Origin: Peptococcaceae bacterium
Lineage (GTDB): Bacteria; Bacillota; Peptococcia; DRI-13; UBA5745
Length of the DNA: 12,171 nt
Assembly: GCA_031264885.1 (NCBI GenBank)
Contig: JAISDM010000277.1
Location: forward strand, 1 to 12,171
Direction of reading: 5' to 3'
Shown: piece by piece, positions 7,127-12,171 of the stretch
Numbering within the stretch: the first letter of the stretch is position 1
Layout: the number at the start of each line of letters is the position of its first letter
Translations under genes and position numbers: made by a program
The notes under the pieces: generated by a model
The model's database searches: none
What the model was told of the DNA's origin: nothing
The model's input: the letters and a program-made list of their open reading frames with translations, nothing else

Positions 7127-7963
7127 CTACCTGTCCAGATTGGGATCCAGGGCGTCCCGCAGACCTTCGCCGATAAAATTGATAGACATCACGGTGAACA
7201 GGATGCACAGACCGGGGGAGATCCAGATCCACCAGTAGTTTTGCAGCACGAACATGTTCTGCGCGTCGGACAGCATGTTGCCCCAGCTTGGAATGGGGAT
7301 CCGGATGCCCAGGCCCAGGTAACTGAGGGCCGATTCGGTCAGTATGGCGTTGGCGATGTTGAGGGTGACCGACACGATGATGGGGCCAAAGGCGTTGGGC
7401 AGCAAATGCTGGGTGATTTTTTTGATGTCCGAGATGCCCAGGGCGGTCGTCGCTTCCATAAATTCCCTTTCCCGGAGAGAGAGGATCTGGCTGCGCAGAA
7501 GCCGGGCGGAATCGGTCCACCACAAAATGCCCATGACGGCGACCGTCCCTCTGACGCTGGGCTCAAACAGCGCCATGACTGTGATGGCGATCATATAAAA
7601 GGGCAGGGAGGAAAAAACGTCCGCGACGCGCATGATGGCTATGTCCAGCCATTTGCCGTAAAAACCGGCGAGGGAGCCCGCGACGATGCCGATGGACGCC
7701 GAGATGGCCGACGACAGCACGCCTACCATCAGGGAGATACGCCCCGCGTAGAGCAGGCGGGTAAAAACGTCTCTGCCCATGGGGTCGGTTCCCAACAGGT
7801 TCCGGGCGGAAGGCGGCGCGTAACGCTGGGCCATGTTGTAGCTGTCCCGGTCGTGGGGGGTGAGGATGGGCGCGAGCAGCGCCGCCGCGGTAAACAGAAG
7901 GATGACGGCCAGACCGACTATGGCCATTTTGTTTTTGAAAAAACGGTTCATGGCGAGGCGCAA
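7127..7963 (-). CDS. dppC: Peptide ABC transporter permease, DppC/OppC-type
   Basis: A 278-residue inner-membrane permease from the TTG start given here. It has an N-terminal membrane segment (about 13-34), the family motif LGTDPMGRDVFTRLLYAGR (57-75), several further hydrophobic segments, the cytoplasmic EAA loop EATTALGISDIKKITQHLLP (170-189) that docks the ATPases, and the typical ending INFIGEGLRDALDPNLDR. The start is uncertain. The TTG has only a weak site, and the first ATG (7949-7951) has none. An in-frame ATT at 7997-7999, three bases after GGGGGAGGG, would add the natural-looking N-terminus (M)TDSAKEENRNP and give 290 residues, nearer the usual family length. It pairs with DppB to form the channel. 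Confidence 0.9.
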   Translation of the reverse strand: MRLAMNRFFKNKMAIVGLAVILLFTAAALLAPILTPHDRDSYNMAQRYAPPSARNLLGTDPMGRDVFTRLLYAGRISLMVGVLSSAISASIGIVAGSLAGFYGKWLDIAIMRVADVFSSLPFYMIAITVMALFEPSVRGTVAVMGILWWTDSARLLRSQILSLREREFMEATTALGISDIKKITQHLLPNAFGPIIVSVTLNIANAILTESALSYLGLGIRIPIPSWGNMLSDAQNMFVLQNYWWIWISPGLCILFTVMSINFIGEGLRDALDPNLDR

Positions 7964-8030
7964 AGGATTGCGGTTCTCTTCTTTCGCGCTGTCCGTAATG
8001 ATCCCTCCCCCGGGCGGTCTTTGACCGCGA

Positions 8031-8051
8031 GTGGATAGTGGGTAGTGGTTA
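8031..8051. repeat. Three 7-bp tandem repeats between dppB and dppC
   Basis: GTGGATA, GTGGGTA and GTGGTTA follow one another in an 85 bp gap between permease genes. The last unit overlaps the dppB stop codon (complement of 8049-8051). The pattern is a degenerate heptanucleotide repeat of the STRR type seen in some bacterial genomes. Confidence 0.6.
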
Positions 8052-9020
8052 GTTGTATTTGATTCGTGGGTCTACCAGGACGAGCATGGCGTCTGCTATG
8101 AGCTGTCCCAGCAGTACGAGAAAGGCGGTGAAGATGTTGACGCCCATGAGCAGGAAGTAATCACGGGCCATAATCGCTCCGTATATCAGCCGGCCGAGCC
8201 CCGGCCAGCTGAAGATGTTCTCCGTAATCAGGGAGCCGGAGAATATGGTGGCCAGAGAGGAGCCGAGGATGGTGACAATGGGGATCAGACCGTTGCGCAG
8301 GGCGTGGCGGTAGACGACGATTCGCTGTACCAGGCCCTTGCTCCGGGCGGTGCGGATATAATCCTGCTTGATGACGTCGGAGATGCTGGACCGGACGTAC
8401 CGGGTGTAGCTGGCCATGTTGATGAAGGCGAGGACGCTGACCGGCATGACGAAGTGTTTGAGGCGGTCGGCGAGCATCGCCGCGCCGGTAAACATGTTCC
8501 CTGGAGTTTGCACGCCTGCCGCGGGAAGGATCTGAAGATCGACGGCAAAGAGCTTAATCAGGAGGAACCCGAAGAAGAAGCTGGGGATGGACAGTCCCAC
8601 GAAGGCGACGGAGGTAAATATATAGTCAAAGGCCGAGTTTTTCTTAACCGCGGATGTGACGCCGATGGGGACGGCCAGCAGCATGCTGATGGCCATAGCG
8701 GCAAAAACCAAAGCAAAGGTGTTCCACAGCCGTTCCCGGATAAGATCGAGTACCGGGCGCTTAAACTGGATGGATTCCCCGAAGTCGCCGCGCAATACCA
8801 GATTCCGGATGTAGATGCCGTATTGAACGATGATGGGCTTGTCCAGGCCGATGGCTGCTTTTTTGGCGTCCAGCTGTTCCTGGGTCATGCCGGGAATGTT
8901 GGTGTACATGGCGTCGATGGGATCCCCCGGGGCCAGGTGGATCAGGAAAAAAAACGCGATGCTGATGATGAACAACACCATAATGGAGATGAGGATCCGC
9001 CGCGCGAAATATTTGAACAA
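8049..9020 (-). CDS. dppB: Peptide ABC transporter permease, DppB/OppB-type
   Basis: A 323-residue membrane permease, the first half of the channel. The N-terminal helix (about 9-29) runs into HLAPGDP (28-34), the B-subunit hallmark, then an extracytoplasmic segment with IGLDKPIIVQY and GDFGESI. Further membrane segments surround the EAA loop DYIRTARSKGL (220-230), and the end reads LVDPRIKY as in the family. Translation starts at TTG, supported by AAAGGGGGG about 7 bases upstream; no ATG fits better. A 66 bp gap with a palindromic repeat and two 7-bp repeats separates it from the binding-protein gene, unlike the tight coupling further down the operon, so expression is probably stepped down here. 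Confidence 0.93.
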   Translation of the reverse strand: MFKYFARRILISIMVLFIISIAFFFLIHLAPGDPIDAMYTNIPGMTQEQLDAKKAAIGLDKPIIVQYGIYIRNLVLRGDFGESIQFKRPVLDLIRERLWNTFALVFAAMAISMLLAVPIGVTSAVKKNSAFDYIFTSVAFVGLSIPSFFFGFLLIKLFAVDLQILPAAGVQTPGNMFTGAAMLADRLKHFVMPVSVLAFINMASYTRYVRSSISDVIKQDYIRTARSKGLVQRIVVYRHALRNGLIPIVTILGSSLATIFSGSLITENIFSWPGLGRLIYGAIMARDYFLLMGVNIFTAFLVLLGQLIADAMLVLVDPRIKYN

Positions 9021-9042
9021 ACCGTCGCCCCCCTTTGCGTTC

Positions 9043-9056
9043 GGAGTAAGGAGTAA
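9043..9056. repeat. Two 7-bp tandem repeats upstream of dppB
   Basis: GGAGTAA occurs twice in tandem, followed by a partial third unit GGAT. It lies between the palindromic repeat and the dppB ribosome binding site. On the transcribed sense it reads as TTACTCC repeated. Confidence 0.55.
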
Positions 9057-9066
9057 GGATCAGTCT

Positions 9067-9090
9067 GGGGCGGCAGAACGCCGCTCCTAC
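9067..9090 (-). repeat. REP-like palindromic repeat, copy B, at the binding-protein stop codon
   Basis: On the minus strand the copy has the core GAGCGGCGTTCTGCCGCCC with GTAG at its 5' edge. It differs from copy A at two internal bases and one flanking base. The TAG in GTAG is the in-frame stop codon of the solute-binding protein, so the repeat directly provides the gene's end. The stem is followed by no T-tract, so it is more likely an mRNA 3'-end barrier or stabiliser than a terminator. Confidence 0.75.
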
Positions 9091-10868
9091 TGGATGATTT
9101 CCATGTGAGCGATGTTGTAGGTCCAGTTGATGAAGGTGTCCGTAATCAGGCCCTTGACCCGTTTGTTGTTTACCCATACGTTGGTGTAGTCGTTCATAAA
9201 GAGGATGGGCATGTCTTCGTTGAGCAGAAGGTATGCCCGCTGGAACAGATCGTTGGCTTCTTCCTCGCTTTTGGCGTTTTTGGCGGCCTCTACCAGCCGG
9301 TCAAACTCCGGGTTGTCGTAATAGCCGTCGTTGTTGACCGAGTCCTTGCGCAGCAGGGTGGTGGCGACGTACGGATCCGGGGTCATGGTCCAGGCATAGC
9401 CGAACATCTGGGTCGTGGGGTTGGTTTTGACCAGATCCATATAAGTCGCCCAGTCGTAGTAGCTGGGAATCAACTCGACGCCTATGAGCTTGCAGTCTTC
9501 CACCAGCATGGCGGTTTTCATGCTGTCGTTGGCGTTCTCGGCAATGCCGGTATAATCCACTGTCAGCTTCTGGCCGTTTTTGTAGCGCCAGCCGTCGGAA
9601 CCGAGGGTCCAGCCGGCTTCGTCGAGGAGTTCCCCGGCTTTTTCGGGGCTGTATTCGTATTTGTTAAAGAGGGACTCGTCGGGATAAGCGGGGCTGTTTC
9701 TGGGGGCCATCGCGTAGGTCAGGGCGCTGCGGCCGCCGGTGTAGGTTTCGATGAACAGCGCCCGGTTAAAACCGTAGGCCAGCGCCTGGCGAACCCGGAT
9801 GTCGCTCATCACGGGGTCGGTGACGCGGAATTTGATGAAGGCAAAGGTGGAGCCCTGGAAGGAAACGACGTTCAGGTGAGCGGCGTTATTGCCCTGAATC
9901 TGGCCCAGATCTTCGTCGATGTTGCGGATTTCCGCCAGATCCGCCGAACCGTTGATCAGGCTGGGAATGTTGCTGTCGTTGCTGATACATTGATAGATCA
10001 CTTTGTCGATTTTGGGCTCGGTCTGCCAATAACCGGCGTTTTTGTCTAACTCAATATACTGGTCGGGGACATACTGGTTAAACACATAGGGGCCTGTCCC
10101 CACGGGGGTCAGGTTGAGGGCGGAGAAATCGCTGTAGTTCGCTTTCCCGTAATACGCTCTGGGCAGAATGTAGCCGTAACTGGCGAAGGTGTGCAGGTTG
10201 CTCATGGTCATATCGTCGTAGTACAGGGTGATCTTATAGGGGTCGCCGCTGCCGGCGGGGTTGTAGACGACGGGCAGGGGGTCGTCCGGCGGCTCGGTGT
10301 ACAGCACGATTCCCTCGATGATATCCGCCTCGCCGTTTTTGAAGGCTTCGGCGCCCTTGATATTGTTGTAGTACGGGAATTGGGTGCCGTCATACTGGGG
10401 ATCGAAGATCATGCGCAGTGTGAAGGCCACGTCCTCGGCGGTCAGCTCGCCCAGGCCGTTATGGATCTGGATGCCCGGACGGAGATTGAACTCGATCACG
10501 CCGGCGTCCATATCCATGGTATAGGATTGGGCCATTTTTTCCTGGAAGGCCATGGTTCCGGGCTCATACTGGATCAGGCGGTCGAAGACCAGGCCGCAGA
10601 TGTAGTCGTCGTAGGTGGCGGTGAACAGAATTCCGTTAAAGATGCCGGGGGGAGAGATTTGGGCGTAGGTGAAGACATTTCCCCGGCCGGCGGCGGGATT
10701 CCCGGCCAACTCGGCGGGCTGCGCCGCGCTCTCCGCCGTTCCGGCGGCGGTGTTTCCGCCGGCCGCGCTGTCCGCGTTGTTTGCATTGTTCGCGCCCCCG
10801 CCGCACGCGGTCACAACAAGGCATATTGCCATCAAGAGTGACAAAAGTATAAACGTTCTTTTCCTCAT
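9087..10868 (-). CDS. Peptide-type ABC transporter solute-binding lipoprotein (SBP family 5)
   Basis: A 593-residue extracytoplasmic binding protein. MRKR plus a hydrophobic core ends in the lipobox VTAC, so Cys22 should be lipidated and anchor the protein to the outer face of the membrane. A flexible Ala/Asn/Gly linker (23-62) precedes the family 5 fold: an early VFDRLIQYEPGT stretch, LTAEDVAFTLRMIFDP, and GTGPYVFNQYVPDQYIELDKN where it spans GTGPY to ELDKN. Later come VRQALAYGFNRALFIE and the C-terminal lobe with YAWTMTPDPY. The frame is open upstream, but ATG at 10866-10868 is the true start: it begins the signal peptide, has AAGGGAG upstream, and lies downstream of the promoter. It is first in the operon, as usual for the most abundant transporter component. 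Peptides are the likely ligand; nickel or other family 5 ligands remain possible. Confidence 0.93.
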   Translation of the reverse strand: MRKRTFILLSLLMAICLVVTACGGGANNANNADSAAGGNTAAGTAESAAQPAELAGNPAAGRGNVFTYAQISPPGIFNGILFTATYDDYICGLVFDRLIQYEPGTMAFQEKMAQSYTMDMDAGVIEFNLRPGIQIHNGLGELTAEDVAFTLRMIFDPQYDGTQFPYYNNIKGAEAFKNGEADIIEGIVLYTEPPDDPLPVVYNPAGSGDPYKITLYYDDMTMSNLHTFASYGYILPRAYYGKANYSDFSALNLTPVGTGPYVFNQYVPDQYIELDKNAGYWQTEPKIDKVIYQCISNDSNIPSLINGSADLAEIRNIDEDLGQIQGNNAAHLNVVSFQGSTFAFIKFRVTDPVMSDIRVRQALAYGFNRALFIETYTGGRSALTYAMAPRNSPAYPDESLFNKYEYSPEKAGELLDEAGWTLGSDGWRYKNGQKLTVDYTGIAENANDSMKTAMLVEDCKLIGVELIPSYYDWATYMDLVKTNPTTQMFGYAWTMTPDPYVATTLLRKDSVNNDGYYDNPEFDRLVEAAKNAKSEEEANDLFQRAYLLLNEDMPILFMNDYTNVWVNNKRVKGLITDTFINWTYNIAHMEIIQ

Positions 10869-10920
10869 CTTTTCCGTTCTCCCTTCGAAGTGATATTCTT
10901 TCTCCACATTTATAATGTAT

Positions 10921-10949
10921 AGTATACCAGATTTTTTACAATCTGAATA
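10921..10949 (-). promoter_or_regulatory. Promoter of the peptide-uptake operon with inverted repeat in the spacer
   Basis: On the minus strand there is an extended -10, TG-G-TATACT (10929-10921), about 50 bases before the binding-protein ATG. The best -35 at 17 bp is weak (TATTCA, 10949-10944), as expected for an extended -10 promoter. Between them lies an inverted repeat, CAGATT and AATCTG (10928-10933 and 10940-10945), which could be an operator. The 5' leader would be about 45 nt. Confidence 0.55.
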
Positions 10950-11032
10950 TATTGGGAATAATTTTACTGCGATTCGTAGTTTGGCATTATTTAGTGAAAC
11001 GCACCTGAGCAAATACGGGCGGATCCGGATTT

Positions 11033-11102
11033 CGGGCGGCAGGATGCCGCCCCTACGGTACGGGGACCGAGGCGCCTTGTGGGGGCGGCATCCTGCCGCC
11101 CG
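11033..11102. repeat. REPIN-like inverted pair of palindromic repeats (copies C and D)
   Basis: Copy C (11033-11056) and copy D (11079-11102) face each other. Arms 11033-11053 and 11082-11102 are perfect reverse complements over 21 bp, around a 28-bp centre. Each arm is itself a palindrome, GGGCGGCAGGATGCCGCCC. The single strand can therefore fold either as two small hairpins or as one long hairpin. This is the architecture of REP doublets (REPINs) and of small MITE-like elements. No transposase is visible in the window. Confidence 0.8.
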
Positions 11103-11145
11103 TCCCTGACAGACGCGAATTTCCAAATTATGAATTGAAGATAAT

Positions 11146-11174
11146 TTTACTTTTGCGCGTTCCTTTGCTATAGT
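11146..11174 (+). promoter_or_regulatory. Promoter of the small ATPase gene
   Basis: The -35 TTTACT (11146-11151) and -10 TATAGT (11169-11174) are separated by exactly 17 bp and lie about 70 bp before the GTG start. The -35 overlaps the right arm of an A/T-rich inverted repeat (AAATTAT at 11125-11131 and ATAATTT at 11141-11147), which could bind a regulator. Confidence 0.55.
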
Positions 11175-11241
11175 ATCCTTAGGGTGAGCGAAACAGTGAG
11201 CGAAGCAAACCCTGCAAGTTCCAGGGGAGGGGCGCGGCGGA

Positions 11242-11958
11242 GTGAGAGATTTATTCATCAGAGAAATAGCCTTGCGGCGGCCATTTCCAAACGATGACTA
11301 CCCCTTTGATCTGCCGGTGGTCAAACACTTGGAGCGGCTGACGCTGACGAGTCCCGTGACGTTTTTGGCGGGGGAAAACGGCGCGGGCAAATCCACTTTG
11401 CTGGAAGCGGTCGCGGTCAATTTTGGGTTTAACGCTGAAGGCGGCTCGAAGAATTTCCATTTTTCCACGGCGGAGACTCATTCGGTATTGAGCGGCTATA
11501 CGGTTCTCGCCAAGGGCGTTCGCCGTCCTGAGGACGGGTTTTTTCTGCGCGCGGAGAGTTTTTATAATTTGGCGACGGAGATAGAGAGGATCGAGGCGTT
11601 CAGACCTTATGGGGGGCGGTCGCTGCACGCGCAGTCTCACGGGGAGAGCTTCATCGCGCTGATGACGCACCGGTTCTGGGGCAACGGTCTTTACTTGATG
11701 GACGAGCCGGAAGCGGCGCTTTCGCCTACGGGGCAGCTGGCTGTGCTGCGCTTGTTATCGGATTTGGTGAAGAGCGGCTCGCAATGTGTGATCTCTTCTC
11801 ATTCGCCGATATTGATGGCGTTCCCCGGGGCGCAGATTTTTGTGATCGGCGAGACGGGGATCCGGGAAACTCCTTATGAAGAAACGGAGCATTATCAGGT
11901 GACCAAGCAGTTTTTGAACGCGCCGGAACAGATGCTGCGGGAATTGTTCCGGGATTGA
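11242..11958 (+). CDS. Small ABC-type AAA ATPase (COG3910-like predicted ATPase)
   Basis: A 238-residue soluble single-domain ATPase. Walker A is GENGAGKST (44-52), an ABC-like signature is SHGES (132-136), Walker B is LYLMDEPEAALSP (150-162), and the switch histidine is in SSHSP (H187). The short domain with no coiled-coil insertion, and the early LPVVKHLERL and LTSPVTFLAGENG strands, fit the predicted ATPases of COG3910/AAA_21 rather than transporter or SMC/Rad50 ATPases. The start is GTG, with GGGGAGGGG about 10 bases upstream; no ATG lies nearer the N-terminal strand. It has its own promoter and terminator, so it is monocistronic. The role is unknown. Relatives occur near defence genes and as housekeeping singletons, and nothing here decides between these. 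Confidence 0.85.
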   Translation: MRDLFIREIALRRPFPNDDYPFDLPVVKHLERLTLTSPVTFLAGENGAGKSTLLEAVAVNFGFNAEGGSKNFHFSTAETHSVLSGYTVLAKGVRRPEDGFFLRAESFYNLATEIERIEAFRPYGGRSLHAQSHGESFIALMTHRFWGNGLYLMDEPEAALSPTGQLAVLRLLSDLVKSGSQCVISSHSPILMAFPGAQIFVIGETGIRETPYEETEHYQVTKQFLNAPEQMLRELFRD

Positions 11959-11976
11959 CGGGGGGTTGAGACGCGG

Positions 11977-12010
11977 GCAGTTTGCCATATTGTCAAACGG
12001 CGATTTTTTT
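11977..12010 (+). terminator. Probable rho-independent terminator after the small ATPase gene
   Basis: GCAGTTTG (11977-11984) pairs with CAAACGGC (11994-12001) with one mismatch around a 9-nt loop, and seven T residues follow at 12004-12010. It starts 18 bp past the stop codon and comes before the promoter of the next gene. The stem is moderate in strength. Confidence 0.55.
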
Positions 12011-12057
12011 CTTTGCCGGTGTTTCTTTAACGTCGTAACATGGGCGCGGTGAGAACG

Positions 12058-12086
12058 TTGATTTATTCGTACTTTTATCATATAAT
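12058..12086 (+). promoter_or_regulatory. Near-consensus promoter of the HEPN-like gene
   Basis: The -35 TTGATT (12058-12063) and a perfect -10 TATAAT (12081-12086) are spaced by 17 bp. The start codon follows only 18 bp after the -10, so the leader is very short, holding just the AGAGGTGAG ribosome binding site. Confidence 0.75.
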
Positions 12087-12104
12087 GCATAAGAGGTGAG
12101 AAGG

Positions 12105-12171
12105 ATGGACTCCCAAGAAAAGTATGAATACTGGCTTGATACCGCGCAATATGATCTTGACACGGCGACTG
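12105..12171 (+). CDS. HEPN-domain-like protein (3' truncated by the window)
   Basis: Only the first 22 codons are present: MDSQEKYEYWLDTAQYDLDTAT. The start is well supported by AGAGGTGAG about 6 bases upstream and by a strong promoter. The pattern YWLDTAQYDLDTA strongly resembles the first helix of HEPN proteins (PF05168 type), which usually begin with W-x-x-x-A-x-x-D-L. Such proteins commonly sit next to an MNT-type minimal nucleotidyltransferase in a toxin-antitoxin pair, with HEPN as the RNase toxin. The RxxxxH catalytic motif and any partner lie beyond the window, so function is inferred from the N-terminus only. Confidence 0.6.
   Translation, partial: MDSQEKYEYWLDTAQYDLDTAT

Larger units (their letters stand above)
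10869..11241. other. Divergent intergenic region (373 bp)
   Basis: I see no gene here. It holds the minus-strand promoter of the peptide operon (10921-10949), an inverted pair of palindromic repeats (11033-11102), the plus-strand promoter of the ATPase gene (11146-11174), and a direct repeat of GTGAGCGAA at 11184-11192 and 11196-11204. The part nearest each gene is A/T-rich and the centre is very G/C-rich. Confidence 0.8.

Noticed and set aside
9105..10049. A 314-codon plus-strand open frame opposite the binding-protein gene
   Set aside because: It is Val/Gly-rich with no motif, and the opposite strand is an unmistakable family 5 binding protein.
10869..11258. N-terminal extension of the binding protein up to 11258
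   Set aside because: It would run through the promoter and the repeat pair and put 130 residues ahead of a complete lipoprotein signal peptide.

Overview
This 12.2 kb window looks like the chromosome of a Gram-positive, fairly GC-rich bacterium, most likely a Clostridia-type Firmicute. The reasons are a sortase-anchored surface protein with an LPKTG sorting signal, a lipoprotein-type solute-binding protein, strong GGAGG-like ribosome binding sites with several TTG or GTG starts, and A/T-rich sigma-A-like promoters. No species can be assigned from the sequence alone.

Layout. Bases 1-2316 (+) hold the 3' part of a large surface protein: three Cna-B-like domains, each with a Lys/Glu/Asn isopeptide triad, separated by Pro-Thr stalks and ending in LPKTG, a hydrophobic segment and a basic tail. 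Convergent to it, bases 10868 down to 2443 (-) form one long operon: a dipeptide/oligopeptide-type solute-binding lipoprotein, permeases DppB and DppC, ATPases DppD and DppF, a small membrane protein built on fifteen pentapeptide repeats, and two overlapping, paralogous amidohydrolases. Start/stop overlaps (ATGA twice, and 13 bp between the hydrolases) support co-transcription and translational coupling. The operon probably imports a peptide or peptide-like compound and hydrolyses it in the cytoplasm. The first of the two hydrolases has lost the metal-binding histidines that the second keeps.

The 373 bp divergent intergenic region (10869-11241) holds a promoter for each direction and an inverted pair of a 24-bp GC-rich palindromic repeat. 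Further copies lie directly after the binding-protein gene, where the repeat supplies the stop codon, and at the operon end, where it forms a terminator-like hairpin with a T-tract. Rightwards come a small ABC-type ATPase resembling predicted ATPases of the COG3910 kind (11242-11958), a probable terminator, a near-consensus promoter, and the first 22 codons of a HEPN-domain-like protein that leaves the window.

The most unusual items are the 15 x 15 bp minisatellite gene inside the transporter operon, the active/degenerate amidohydrolase pair, the REP/REPIN-like repeat family reused at operon punctuation points, 7-bp tandem repeats at both loose junctions of the transporter genes, and a possible ATT start for dppC.
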